Of a stretch of 64,000 nucleotides of DNA, positions 1 to 8,392 are shown in pieces (the stretch's first letter is position 1; every line of letters begins with the position of its first letter). The translations under genes and the position numbers were made by a program. This stretch comes from Ornithinimicrobium faecis. GTDB lineage: Bacteria > Actinomycetota > Actinomycetes > Actinomycetales > Dermatophilaceae. The notes under the pieces were generated by a model. It had not been told where the DNA came from. It made no database searches and was given only the letters and a program-made list of their open reading frames with translations. Where the stretch lies: contig NZ_CP099489.1 of the NCBI RefSeq assembly GCF_023923225.1, forward strand, positions 248,001 to 312,000, written 5' to 3'.

Positions 1-70
1 GCAACGGATCTCCTGGCAGGAGGATGCGCGGAGCGACCTGACCGGCGTCGGCGGCGATGTGCGTGCTCAT
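1..70 (-). CDS. deoD: Purine nucleoside phosphorylase, DeoD type (5' end only)
   Basis: The first 23 codons of a leftward gene are present; the rest lies outside the window. Reading down from the ATG at 70-68 gives a start MSTHIAADAGQ followed by ILLPGDPL. This matches the N-terminus of hexameric DeoD purine nucleoside phosphorylases, where the conserved PGDP loop binds phosphate. The family cleaves purine (deoxy)nucleosides with phosphate in cytoplasmic salvage. A CATACT -10-like box lies at 84-79, eight bases before the ATG, so transcription is probably leaderless or nearly so. The gene is divergent from the UvrA-like gene at 187. The call rests on a short stretch, but the motif is distinctive. 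Confidence 0.72.
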   Translation of the reverse strand, partial: MSTHIAADAGQVAPRILLPGDPL

Positions 71-120
71 AGTGGCCCAGTATGCCTGGGCCGATCCGCG
101 CTGCTGGCTGCCGCCGCGGG

Positions 121-186
121 GTGTACGAAACCTCTACGAAAAGCCGGGTGGGGTGTGCGAAACCTTTATCAAAATAGGGTGGGGGA
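121..186. repeat. Two tandem ~32-bp repeats with GTGCGAAACCTTTATC core
   Basis: Two imperfect units begin at 121 (GTGTACGAAACCTCTACG...) and 153 (GTGTGCGAAACCTTTATC...), each ending in a GGGTGGG run. The second unit contains the TAGGGT box used by the gene at 187. The same core recurs at 10753-10845, so this is a dispersed family. Its function is unknown. Confidence 0.75.
175..180 (+). promoter_or_regulatory. -10 box (TAGGGT) of leaderless uvrA-like gene
   Basis: TAGGGT fits TANNNT and ends six bases before the GTG at 187, so the transcript should begin at the start codon. No convincing -35 box is seen. Confidence 0.55.
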
Positions 187-2682
187 GTGTCCATCCATGT
201 CCACGGTGCCCGGCTGCACAACCTGCGTGACGTCGAGGTGCAGATCCCGCGCGACACCCTGGTGGCGATCACCGGCGTGTCTGGGTCGGGCAAGTCCTCG
301 CTGGCGTTCGGGACGATCCACGGCGAGGCGCAGCGACGCTATTTCGACTCGGTCGCACCCTTTGCCCGCCGGCTGATCCACACGGCGATCGACCCGCAGG
401 TGCGCGACGTCACGGGCCTGCCACCGGCCGTGGCGATCGAGCAGCGGCAGGCGGCAGCCTCCTCGCGCTCGTCGGTCGGCACGATCACCACGACCGGCAA
501 CACCCTGCGGATGGTGTGGTCGCGCTGTGGCGACTATCCCGCCGGTGTCGAGCCGGTGGACTCCGACCACTTCTCGCCCAACACCGCGGTCGGTGCCTGC
601 CCCGAGTGCTCGGGGCTGGGCGTGGTGCACCGGCCGACCGAGGCCTCGATGGTGCCCGACCCGACCCGCTCCATCGCCGAGGGTGCGATCGCCGCCTGGC
701 CCGGGGCGTGGCTCGGCAAGAACTACCGCGACATCATCGCCACGCTCGGCCACGACATCGACGCACCCTGGCAGGACCTGCCGCAGGAGTCCCGCGACTG
801 GATCCTGTTCACCGAGGAGCAGCCCGTGGTCACCGTCGTCCCGGTGCGTGACGCGGACCGAATCCACCGCCCCTACCAGGGCACCTACTCCAGCGCTGCG
901 CGTTATGTCATGCGCACGCTCAGCGAGACCAAGAGCGCCACCCAGCGGCAGCGCGCCCTGCGATTCGTGGAGACCTCACCGTGCCCGGTCTGCGACGGTC
1001 GCCGGCTCAACCCCGACGCCCTCCGGGTGACCTGGCAGGGGCTGGCGATCGATGAGGCGCAGCAGCTGCCGGTCAGCGACCTGCTGCCGATCCTGCGCAG
1101 CCGCCTGGACGAGCTGCCGGCCGAGGACGGCACGGCCAGCGAGGCCGCCGAGCGACTCCTGCTGACCGATCTCGCCTCCCGGCTGGACGTGCTGGTGACC
1201 CTCGGGCTGGGGCACCTCGACCTGGCCCGCCCGACCCCGTCGGTCTCCACCGGTGAGCTCCAGCGGCTGCGGTTGGCGACCTCGTTGCGCTCCGGACTGT
1301 TTGGCGTGGTCTATGTCCTCGACGAACCCTCAGCCGGGCTGCACCCCCAGGATGTCGAGCCGCTGCTCGCGGTGCTGCGCGGGCTGGTCGAGGCCGGCAA
1401 CTCGGTGCTGGTGGTCGAGCACGACATGGCCGTCGTCAACGCGTGCGACTGGATCGTTGACGTGGGCCCGGGTGCCGGCTCCCACGGAGGCGAGGTGCTC
1501 TATTCCGGCCCCACCGACGGTCTGCTCGAGGTGTCGGAGTCGGTCACGGCGCGCTTTCTGCACGAGCCGGTCCATCCCGGTGACATCCGCAGCGGCGACC
1601 CTCGTGAGCCCTCGGGTCAGCTCGCGGTCACCGGCATCGAGCGGCACAACCTGCACGACCTGAGCGTGGAGGTCCCGCTCGGGGCTTTCACCGTGGTGAC
1701 CGGGGTCTCCGGGTCGGGGAAGACCAGCCTGCTCCACGGCATACTCGAGGCCGTCGGTGACCGGCTCGCCCGGGTGGAGGAGCAGGACGAGGAGACCGAC
1801 GAGGAGTATGCCGAGGCGCCCCGTGGCAGCACGGGCGCGGCTCAGGGGAGTGGCACCCGGGTCGGGCGGGCCCACGCGAGCGGGGCCGGTCAGCCGACGC
1901 GGCTGGTGCGGATCACACAGCAGCCGATCGGGCGGACGCCGCGGTCCAACCTGGCGACCTACACCGGGTTGTTTGATCACGTGCGCAAGATCTTCGCGCG
2001 GACGCCGGCCGCGCGGGAGCGGAGTTTCACGGCGGGGCGCTTCAGTTTCAACACCAGTGCCGGGCGGTGCGAGACGTGCCAGGGGGAGGGCGCGGTCTCG
2101 GTGGAGCTGCTGTTCCTGCCCGGGACCTACTCGACGTGCCCGACGTGCGGCGGCGCGCGCTACAACCCCGAGACGCTGGAGGTTGCCTGGCAGGGGTGGA
2201 CGATTGCGGACGTCCTGGCGCTGACGGTCGCCGAGGCGCTGCCGGTCTTTGCCGACGAGCCGGCCGTGCGGCGAGCGCTCGTCGCGCTCGAGAGGTTGGG
2301 GCTGGGCTATCTCACGCTGGGGCAGCCCGCGACCGAACTGTCCGGGGGCGAGGCGCAACGCATCAAGCTGGCCACCGAGCTGCAGAAGGAACGGCGCTCG
2401 CCGACCCTCTACCTGCTGGACGAGCCGACCTCCGGACTGCACCCCGCCGACGTCCACAGACTGCTCGCGACGCTGCACGCACTGGTCGACGCCGGGCACA
2501 CCGTCGTGGTCGTCGAGCACGACCCCGCCGCGCTCGCGACCGCGGACCGGGTGATCGAGCTGGGTCCTGGAGCAGGCGAGGACGGTGGCCAGGTTGTCTC
2601 CACCGGGCTGCGTCGGGAAGAGGTGCTGGCCCGGACAGCGCACCGGCTGCAGGGACAATCTGCGGTCACGGACGACGAGTGA
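187..2682 (+). CDS. UvrA-like ABC ATPase (class II UvrA / DrrC type)
   Basis: A cytoplasmic 831-residue twin-ABC protein related to excinuclease subunit A. Walker A GVSGSGKS motifs lie near residues 30 and 505, signature helices ([19 protein letters not shown]) near 350 and 717, and Walker B motifs ([22 protein letters not shown]) near 374 and 740. Zinc-finger CxxC pairs (CPEC, CPVC, CETC, CPTC) lie near 137, 264, 627 and 651. It is shorter than housekeeping UvrA (about 950), as in the UvrA2/DrrC branch linked to resistance against DNA-binding drugs. An acidic, low-complexity insert follows the second Walker A (about 529-570). GTG 187 is chosen because TAGGGT sits six bases upstream. The next genes are a TetR and an ABC-2 exporter, which suggests drug tolerance rather than general repair (inference). 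Confidence 0.85.
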   Translation: MSIHVHGARLHNLRDVEVQIPRDTLVAITGVSGSGKSSLAFGTIHGEAQRRYFDSVAPFARRLIHTAIDPQVRDVTGLPPAVAIEQRQAAASSRSSVGTITTTGNTLRMVWSRCGDYPAGVEPVDSDHFSPNTAVGACPECSGLGVVHRPTEASMVPDPTRSIAEGAIAAWPGAWLGKNYRDIIATLGHDIDAPWQDLPQESRDWILFTEEQPVVTVVPVRDADRIHRPYQGTYSSAARYVMRTLSETKSATQRQRALRFVETSPCPVCDGRRLNPDALRVTWQGLAIDEAQQLPVSDLLPILRSRLDELPAEDGTASEAAERLLLTDLASRLDVLVTLGLGHLDLARPTPSVSTGELQRLRLATSLRSGLFGVVYVLDEPSAGLHPQDVEPLLAVLRGLVEAGNSVLVVEHDMAVVNACDWIVDVGPGAGSHGGEVLYSGPTDGLLEVSESVTARFLHEPVHPGDIRSGDPREPSGQLAVTGIERHNLHDLSVEVPLGAFTVVTGVSGSGKTSLLHGILEAVGDRLARVEEQDEETDEEYAEAPRGSTGAAQGSGTRVGRAHASGAGQPTRLVRITQQPIGRTPRSNLATYTGLFDHVRKIFARTPAARERSFTAGRFSFNTSAGRCETCQGEGAVSVELLFLPGTYSTCPTCGGARYNPETLEVAWQGWTIADVLALTVAEALPVFADEPAVRRALVALERLGLGYLTLGQPATELSGGEAQRIKLATELQKERRSPTLYLLDEPTSGLHPADVHRLLATLHALVDAGHTVVVVEHDPAALATADRVIELGPGAGEDGGQVVSTGLRREEVLARTAHRLQGQSAVTDDE

Positions 2683-2832
2683 CACGCCGTCTTGGAGGAG
2701 ATTGAGGCTGCGCGCGGCAGGCGGGCTGCTGAGCTTGGTGAAGGCCGCCAGTGATCGTTGACGCGTCGGGCGTCATCGATGCCAGCGATGAGCCGGGCTG
2801 CTACGGGATCACCTGGACCAGGCCTGTGTACA

Positions 2833-3543
2833 TCACTCTGACGGGTGCGCGCTCTCCCAGCCGTCGGCCTGGGCGGCGGCCGCGAGCCGCTGCCGGATCG
2901 CCACGTCGTGCAGTGCGGGTGACCCACGGTGGCCATCGCGTGGCTCCTCGGATCCACCGGGCGCGAGCAGCCGTTGCATGCCCGTGCGCAGGACGCGTTG
3001 GTCGATCAGGTCGCTGCCACTGAGCATCAGCAGTGCGGTGCCCTGGTCGAGTGCCGCCAGGAGCGCGCCGCGCTCGGGCTCTGTCAGCGGGTCGTCCGCC
3101 CCGATGTTGGCACGGGTCGCAGTGGTGGCATAGCCCTGGATGAGGACCTCCAGGCGGGCCGCCATCTGGGGCCGCAACTGCGGGTCTCGTGCTGCTGCGG
3201 CGATGAACTCCAGGGTGGCCAGCGCCATCCCCTGGATCGCCTCGTCAAACTGCTCTGGCAGCGGCTCGCACTCGTCACTGGTCGCGTCGTCGGGGTCCTG
3301 CAGGTCCCAGCCGTCGGCGGCGATGGCTGCCTCCATGTTGGCGTCCATGACCGCCAGGAACAGGTCGGCCTTGCCGGAGAAGTTGGAATAGACCGCGCCC
3401 TTGGAGTAGCCCGCCTCGCGGGCGATGGCCTCCAGGCTGGCGGCGTGATAGCCGGTCTCCGAGAAGACGGTGCGCGCCGCGATCACCAGGGTGTCGCGGG
3501 TCTCCTGCTGCAGATCCTGACGGGAGCGCGGTGCCGGTGCCAT
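2833..3543 (-). CDS. TetR-family transcriptional repressor
   Basis: A 236-residue regulator with the TetR N-terminal helix-turn-helix (SLEAIAREAGYSKGAVYSNF, about 35-54) and a variable ligand-binding C-terminal part. Such proteins bind palindromic operators as dimers and let go when a small molecule binds. The gene diverges from the ABC exporter at 3628, and the 84-bp gap holds three operator-like palindromes covering both promoters, so it probably represses itself and the exporter. TAGGAT at 3555-3550 (minus strand) lies six bases before the ATG, supporting a leaderless start. The ligand cannot be read from the sequence. It is convergent with the UvrA-like gene. Confidence 0.88.
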   Translation of the reverse strand: MAPAPRSRQDLQQETRDTLVIAARTVFSETGYHAASLEAIAREAGYSKGAVYSNFSGKADLFLAVMDANMEAAIAADGWDLQDPDDATSDECEPLPEQFDEAIQGMALATLEFIAAAARDPQLRPQMAARLEVLIQGYATTATRANIGADDPLTEPERGALLAALDQGTALLMLSGSDLIDQRVLRTGMQRLLAPGGSEEPRDGHRGSPALHDVAIRQRLAAAAQADGWESAHPSE

Positions 3544-3549
3544 CGGACC

Positions 3550-3555
3550 ATCCTA
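3550..3555 (-). promoter_or_regulatory. -10 box (TAGGAT) of leaderless tetR
   Basis: On the minus strand TAGGAT ends six bases before the tetR ATG. The expected -35 position falls on the first operator copy. Confidence 0.5.
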
Positions 3556-3560
3556 ATCCG

Positions 3561-3589
3561 TTGACATACCGCGAGTACTCGAATACCGT
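3561..3589 (+). promoter_or_regulatory. Sigma-70-type promoter of the ABC exporter
   Basis: TTGACA at 3561-3566, a 17-base spacer and TACCGT at 3584-3589 make a near-ideal vegetative promoter. The leader would be about 30 bases with a GGATGGAG ribosome site at 3615-3622. Operator copies occupy the spacer, the -10 box and the start-site region. Confidence 0.65.
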
Positions 3590-3612
3590 CGGTATCGAAA
3601 TACTGACGGTAT
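3566..3612. promoter_or_regulatory. Three operator-like palindromes at 17-bp spacing
   Basis: Three 13-base sites occur: ATACCGCGAGTAC (3566-3578, degenerate), ATACCGTCGGTAT (3583-3595, perfect about its centre) and ATACTGACGGTAT (3600-3612, one mismatched pair). Their centres (3572, 3589, 3606) are exactly 17 bases apart. They lie between the divergent tetR and exporter genes over both promoters, as expected for a TetR operator. Confidence 0.7.
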
Positions 3613-3627
3613 CTGGATGGAGTGCTC

Positions 3628-4620
3628 ATGACCGACGCGATCCTTGACGTGGTGGGGCTGACCCGATCGTTCGGCACCGTGGTGGCCAACGACAACGTGA
3701 CGTTGCATGTGCGCGCCGGTGACGTCGTTGGGCTTCTGGGGCACAACGGGGCGGGCAAGACGACGCTCGTCTCACAGTTGGTCGGGCTGCTCCGGCCCGA
3801 CGCCGGAACGATCCGGATCGGCGCCACGGACGCCGTGGCTGATCCCGCGTCCGCACGACGTCACGTCGCGCTCCAACCGCAGGCCCAGGCGCCCATCGAT
3901 GGGCTCACGCCACGGCAGGCGATCGAGCTCGCCGGTCGGATCCGCGGCCTGACCACCCGGGACGCCCGCGCCGCCGCCACGGACCTCGCCGACGAGCTCG
4001 ACCTTGGTCCCTGGCTGGACCGGCGTGCGCTCGCGGAGGGTGGTGGACTCTCCGGAGGCATCCGACGCCTCACCTCGTTTGCGATGGCGCTTGCCGCGCC
4101 GATGCCACTGCTGGTGCTGGACGAACCCACCAACGACATCGACGCCTCCCGCCGGCGCCTGCTCTGGGAGGCGGTGCGGCGCCGCGGTGACCAGGGCTCC
4201 GGGGTGCTGGTGGTCACCCACAACGTGGCCGAGGCCGAGCGCATCGTCGATGATCTAGTGATCCTGCACCGGGGCCGGGTGGTTGCCTCGGGGTCCCCGG
4301 CGAGACTGCGGGGCACCCAGGACACTGACCTGCGCCTCGAGCTGCAGCTGCAGCCCGAGGCGGACGACCCATCCGCCGACCCGGAGGGCCTGCCGATCAC
4401 CGCCGTGCGGCACGTCCGCGCGGGCCGCCGTGTGCTGCTCACGGTGCCGACGGGCGAGGCAGCTCCGGCCGTGACCTGGGCGACCGCGCTGCGCGAGCAG
4501 GAGCGCATCGACGGTTTCGCGCTCGGGCCGGTGACCCTCGAGGACACCTATCTGGCCCTCACTGCCGACGCGGGCGATGTCGTCAGCACGTCCACAGAAG
4601 AGGAGGTCGCTCATGTCTGA
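3628..4620 (+). CDS. ABC transporter ATP-binding protein (DrrA/CcmA-like)
   Basis: A 330-residue cytoplasmic ATPase energising the permease encoded next. It has Walker A GHNGAGKT, signature LSGGIRRL, Walker B LLVLDEPTND and an H-loop (VVTHN), followed by a C-terminal domain of about 100 residues as in DrrA-type drug exporters. ATG 3628 is preferred to the in-frame GTG at 3622 because GGATGGAG (3615-3622) is well placed before it. The stop overlaps the permease start by eight bases, indicating translational coupling. The divergent TetR probably controls it. Substrate is unknown; a hydrophobic or DNA-binding drug is inferred from the UvrA-like neighbour. Confidence 0.88.
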   Translation: MTDAILDVVGLTRSFGTVVANDNVTLHVRAGDVVGLLGHNGAGKTTLVSQLVGLLRPDAGTIRIGATDAVADPASARRHVALQPQAQAPIDGLTPRQAIELAGRIRGLTTRDARAAATDLADELDLGPWLDRRALAEGGGLSGGIRRLTSFAMALAAPMPLLVLDEPTNDIDASRRRLLWEAVRRRGDQGSGVLVVTHNVAEAERIVDDLVILHRGRVVASGSPARLRGTQDTDLRLELQLQPEADDPSADPEGLPITAVRHVRAGRRVLLTVPTGEAAPAVTWATALREQERIDGFALGPVTLEDTYLALTADAGDVVSTSTEEEVAHV

Positions 4621-5425
4621 TCAGACACAGACGATTCCAGCCGAGACCCCACCGACCCGACCCACGACCCTCCCGGCGCCGAGCGCGGCCGGTGCGCTCA
4701 CGACATACGGCACGCTGTTGCGCTGGACCCTCTCCCAGATCGGGGCGATGCTCCCGCTGATCATCGTGGTGCAGGCGCTGCTCGCGGCCGGGATCGTCGT
4801 CGGGTTCGGCTTCCTGATCCCCGACATCGACGCGGGCACGGCACTCTTCCTGTCCACCGGCGCACCGACCGTGCTGCTGCTGACCCTCGGCTTCGTGATG
4901 GTCCCGCAGGGAGTTGCGCGGGCGCGCACGGATGGGACGTTCCATTACATGCGCTCGATGCCCGTGTGGCGCCCCCTGCTGCTGGCGGCCGACATGACCG
5001 TGTGGGTCATCGTCGCGCTGCCCAGTGTCGCCGTCGCGGTGCTGGTGGCGATCTGGCGCTATGACCTCAGCCTGTCGTTTGACTGGCCCGTGCTGATCAG
5101 CGCGACCGTGCTGGTCACGGTGACCGCCACCGCGGTGGGCTATGCGATCGCGGTGACCCTGCCGCCACTGCTGGCGCAGCTGGTGACCCAGGTGTTGGTC
5201 TTCTTCGTGCTGCTGTTCTCGCCGATCACCTTCCCGCTCGAGCAGCTGCCGCAGTGGTTCCAGGCGGTGCACGACGTGCTGCCTGCCCGGCCCGGTGCCG
5301 ACCTGGTGCGGGCAGGGCTGGCCGCGGACGACTTCACCGCGACCGGCCGGGACCTGCTGGTGCTGGGCGCCTGGTGCGTGGGTGGGCTCGCCGTCTCGCT
5401 GCGGGCGTTGGTGCGGCGGAAGTGA
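4613..5425 (+). CDS. ABC-2 type transporter permease
   Basis: A 270-residue integral membrane protein with about six hydrophobic segments beginning near residue 35 after a hydrophilic, proline-rich N-terminus. The layout, including the late segment with FSPITFPLEQLPQW, matches ABC-2 (DrrB-like) export permeases. ATG 4613 lies inside the end of the ATPase gene (eight-base overlap), so the two are made together and should form one exporter. It probably moves the same substrate that relieves the TetR repressor (inference). Confidence 0.85.
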   Translation: MSDQTQTIPAETPPTRPTTLPAPSAAGALTTYGTLLRWTLSQIGAMLPLIIVVQALLAAGIVVGFGFLIPDIDAGTALFLSTGAPTVLLLTLGFVMVPQGVARARTDGTFHYMRSMPVWRPLLLAADMTVWVIVALPSVAVAVLVAIWRYDLSLSFDWPVLISATVLVTVTATAVGYAIAVTLPPLLAQLVTQVLVFFVLLFSPITFPLEQLPQWFQAVHDVLPARPGADLVRAGLAADDFTATGRDLLVLGAWCVGGLAVSLRALVRRK

Positions 5426-5525
5426 CCGGTCGGTCAGCGGTGTGGCTCGTGCCGCAGAACCGGGTGGAACGGCTCGGCCGGGGCGCGCGTCCCACACGCA
5501 ACTGACGGCGACGAGGGAGTTGGCT

Positions 5526-6053
5526 GTGCGATCGAAGAGGATTGTGGTGGGCGGACTGCTGGTCCTGCTCTTGTCCGCGTGTGGCGGGGCCGAGGCGGAG
5601 GTGGCAGATGACGTCGAGACGGCAGCGGACGTCGAGACAGTGGGCGACGTTGAGGCGGCCGCCCAGGCCGTGATCGCCTATTGGCAGGTCCACGATGAGT
5701 TGGCCAGCGACCATGAGATCGACGCCCGCGAGGCGTTCACGGCGGTGACGCGCGGGAAGGCCCTGGAGCAGGCCATCGTGACCGTGCAGACCACGCGCGA
5801 TCAGGGGCTGGTGCAGTCGGGCGAGACGGGGGTCAGCGTGGTCGACGTCTCAGAGGTTGCCGCGGGCGAGCACTATGACGTGACGGTGTGCCTGGACTTC
5901 TCCGAGGTGCTCATCGATGGCGCGTCCGTCGACCGCAGCGGTTTTGGCGGAGATCTGCAACAGACCACCTACGTGGTGCAGTCGACCGGTGGCAGCGCCG
6001 GGCAACTCATGGTGACTGAGGACCCAGTCGAGTTCGAGCCCTGCGCTGGCTGA
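5526..6053 (+). CDS. Small secreted lipoprotein, unknown function
   Basis: A 175-residue protein of no recognised family. GTG 5526 is chosen because GAGGGAG lies at 5512-5519 and the product then starts with a lipoprotein signal: VRSKR, a hydrophobic core, and the lipobox LLSAC at about 16-20. A short acidic repeat of the V-E-T-A type follows (about 26-45). The rest (about 48-175) is mixed alpha/beta, with two further Cys residues near 128 and the C-terminus that might pair outside the cell. It follows the ABC-2 permease by about 100 bases on the same strand but has its own ribosome site. Confidence 0.72.
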   Translation: MRSKRIVVGGLLVLLLSACGGAEAEVADDVETAADVETVGDVEAAAQAVIAYWQVHDELASDHEIDAREAFTAVTRGKALEQAIVTVQTTRDQGLVQSGETGVSVVDVSEVAAGEHYDVTVCLDFSEVLIDGASVDRSGFGGDLQQTTYVVQSTGGSAGQLMVTEDPVEFEPCAG

Positions 6054-6133
6054 GCCGCGCAGGGGGTCTTCTCAGCGGGACGTCGTGGCCCCTAGACTCG
6101 CCGGACTCGTGTCCACTCGATGAGGAGCGCTTC

Positions 6134-7204
6134 ATGGTCCTGCAGAACCCGTTCTACACGCCCGAGGTCCAAGGGGCCTATGAGTTGCACTCCCTCGGCC
6201 GGTTCGAGCTGGAGGAGGGTGGGGTGATCCCCGACCTGCAGCTCGCGGTGGCGACCTATGGCCAGCTCAACGAGGCCAAGGACAACGCGATCCTGATCCC
6301 CACCTGGTTCTCCGGCACGCACCAGACCTGGGAACAGGTCTATATCGGGTCGGGGCGGGCGCTCGACCCCGAGAAATACTTCATCGTCGTGATCAACCAG
6401 ATCGGCAACGGCCTGTCGACCTCACCGCACAACACCGACGGCGAGATCGCGATGTCGCGGTTCCCCCACGTGCGGATCGGCGACGACGTGCGAGCCCAGG
6501 AGCAGTTGCTGCGTGAGGTCTTCGGGATCGAGCAGCTGGCCCTGGTCGTCGGCGGCTCGATGGGCGCTCAGCAGACCTGGGAGTGGGCTGTCCGCTTCCC
6601 CGACAAGGTGCTGCGCGCGGCGCCGGTTGCCGGGACCGCGCAGAACACCCCCCACGACTTCCTGTTCACCAAGACGCTGATGGATGCCATCACCTCCGAC
6701 CCGGGCTGGAACGGCGGCGAGTATGCCGATCACGCGGACGTGCTCGCGGGCCTGACCCGGCACGCGGACATCTGGGCGGTGCTCGGGCTGTCCACGGAGT
6801 TCTGGAAGACCGAGTTCTGGCGCAACATCGAGCTGCCGGACGTCACCTGGGACACCTTCGAGGAGTTCTCGGAGCGGTTCCTCAGCGCAGTGTTCACCGC
6901 CATGGACCCCAACGCGTTGTTGGCCATGGGCTGGAAGTGGCAGCGCGGCGACGTCGCCCGCAACACCGACGGCGACCTGGTCGCGGCGCTCGGGCGAGTC
7001 ACCGCCAAGGTCTTCGTGATGCCCCACGACGAGGACATGTTCTTCCCGGTGCGGGACGCCGAGGCCGAGCAGAAGCTGACTCCCAACAGCGAGCTGCGCG
7101 TGCTCCACACCATCGCCGGGCACTTCGGGCTGTTCGGCTTCGAGGAGTCCTACCTGGCCGAGGTGGACGACAACCTCAAGGAGCTGCTGGCGAGCGAAGT
7201 GTGA
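6134..7204 (+). CDS. Alpha/beta-hydrolase of the homoserine O-acetyltransferase (MetX-like) family
   Basis: A 356-residue cytoplasmic alpha/beta-hydrolase. The nucleophile elbow GGSMGAQ lies near residue 141, the acid is probably in PHDEDMFFP (about 298-306), and the catalytic His in GHFGLFG near 335. This triad and layout match the MetX family, but several relatives are plain esterases or hydrolases, so acyl transfer to homoserine is not assured. No methionine genes are adjacent. The ATG follows GATGAGGAGCG; TAGACT near 6092 could be the -10 box, giving a leader of about 30 bases. It is convergent with the dehydrogenase gene. Confidence 0.8.
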   Translation: MVLQNPFYTPEVQGAYELHSLGRFELEEGGVIPDLQLAVATYGQLNEAKDNAILIPTWFSGTHQTWEQVYIGSGRALDPEKYFIVVINQIGNGLSTSPHNTDGEIAMSRFPHVRIGDDVRAQEQLLREVFGIEQLALVVGGSMGAQQTWEWAVRFPDKVLRAAPVAGTAQNTPHDFLFTKTLMDAITSDPGWNGGEYADHADVLAGLTRHADIWAVLGLSTEFWKTEFWRNIELPDVTWDTFEEFSERFLSAVFTAMDPNALLAMGWKWQRGDVARNTDGDLVAALGRVTAKVFVMPHDEDMFFPVRDAEAEQKLTPNSELRVLHTIAGHFGLFGFEESYLAEVDDNLKELLASEV

Positions 7205-7213
7205 GCCGGGGCG

Positions 7214-7241
7214 GCACATCGGCGACCAGGGGCCGACGTGC
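7214..7241. terminator. Hairpin between convergent genes
   Basis: GCACATCGGC (7214-7223) pairs with GCCGACGTGC (7232-7241) with one mismatch around an eight-base loop. It sits in the 51-bp gap between two gene ends and could stop transcription from both sides; there is no T tract. Confidence 0.5.
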
Positions 7242-7255
7242 GGCAGAGCGTCGGG

Positions 7256-8347
7256 TCAGCCCTTGGCGGACACGAGTTCGGCGATGAGATCGCCGAAGGA
7301 GGAGGTCGTGCCGGTGCCGCCGAGGTCCGGGGTCGCCGTCCCCTGCTCTGCGCCCGTCGTCAGTCCAGCCTCCACGGCCCGCATGGTGGCGGCGGCCGCC
7401 TCGGACTCACCGAGGTGGTCGAGCATCATTGCCCCGCACCAGATCTGGCCGACCGGGTTGGCGATGCCCTGACCTGCGATGTCGGGTGCCGACCCGTGGA
7501 CCGGCTCGAAGAGGCTGGGGTGCTCGCGCGTGGGGTTGATGTTGGCGCTCGGGGCGATCCCGATGGTGCCGGTGCAGGCCGGCCCGAGGTCGGAGAGGAT
7601 GTCGCCGAACAGGTTGCTGGCGACGACGACGTCGAAGCGCTCGGGGCTGAGCACGAACCGGGCGGTGAGGATGTCGATGTGATAGCTGTCGACCTCGATC
7701 TCCGGGTATTCCTCGTGGACCGCCTTCACCCGCTCGTCCCAGAACGGCATGGTGATCGCGATGCCGTTGCTCTTGGTCGCGGAGGTGACCTTCTTGCGCG
7801 GGCGGGCCTGGGCCAGGTCGAAGGCATAACGCAGGACCCGGTCCACACCGGTGCGGGTCATCACCGTCTCCTGGATGACCACCTCGCGCTCGGTGCCGGG
7901 GAACATGTGCCCGCCGACGCTCGAGTACTCGCCCTCAGTGTTCTCCCGGACGATCATCATGTCGATGTCGCCGGGCTTCTTGTCCGCCAGCGGAGCGCGC
8001 ACGCCGGGCATGAGCCGCACGGGGCGCAGATTGACGAACTGGTCGAACTCGCGCCGGAACTGCAGCAGGCTGCCCCACAGCGACACGTGGTCGGGCACGA
8101 CGTCCGGCCAGCCGACAGCGCCGAAATAGATCGCGTCGAAGCCGGACAGCGTCGCCTTCCAGTCCTTCGGCAGCATCTCCCCGGTGCGCTGGTAATAGTC
8201 GGCCGAGGACCAGTCGAACTCCTCGAACTCCAGCCCGATGTCGAAGGTGTCGGCGACGCGGCGCAGGACCTTGATGCCCTCGGGCATCACCTCGGTCCCG
8301 ATCCCGTCCCCGGCGATGACGGCGATGCGGTGGCTCGTGGCTGGCAT
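7256..8347 (-). CDS. dmlA: Tartrate/D-malate dehydrogenase family (NAD-dependent decarboxylating)
   Basis: A 363-residue member of the isocitrate/isopropylmalate dehydrogenase superfamily. The N-terminus (IAGDGIGTEV), the stretch SSADYYQRTGEMLP, the substrate-loop arginines (RENTEGEYS) and the metal-binding aspartates in SNLFGDILSD are seen. The YYQRTGEMLP block is typical of the TtuC/DmlA branch rather than leucine biosynthetic LeuB. The expected reaction is oxidative decarboxylation of D-malate (or tartrate) to pyruvate and CO2. GAGGAGG lies just before the ATG. It follows the S9 peptidase gene on the same strand by 45 bases and may be co-transcribed with it. Exact substrate is not certain. 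Confidence 0.82.
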   Translation of the reverse strand: MPATSHRIAVIAGDGIGTEVMPEGIKVLRRVADTFDIGLEFEEFDWSSADYYQRTGEMLPKDWKATLSGFDAIYFGAVGWPDVVPDHVSLWGSLLQFRREFDQFVNLRPVRLMPGVRAPLADKKPGDIDMMIVRENTEGEYSSVGGHMFPGTEREVVIQETVMTRTGVDRVLRYAFDLAQARPRKKVTSATKSNGIAITMPFWDERVKAVHEEYPEIEVDSYHIDILTARFVLSPERFDVVVASNLFGDILSDLGPACTGTIGIAPSANINPTREHPSLFEPVHGSAPDIAGQGIANPVGQIWCGAMMLDHLGESEAAAATMRAVEAGLTTGAEQGTATPDLGGTGTTSSFGDLIAELVSAKG

Positions 8348-8392
8348 GGGTCCTCCTCGTGAAGTCTGCTGGGGCTCAGCGTCCCACGGGCG

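Noticed and set aside
2751..3023. Short open frame after the UvrA-like gene
   Set aside because: It runs into the tetR gene on the other strand, has no ribosome site and becomes Arg/Pro-rich; not protein-like.
6134..7204. Naming the MetX-like gene metXA
   Set aside because: The fold and triad fit the family, but no methionine genes are adjacent and the specificity residues cannot be judged by eye.
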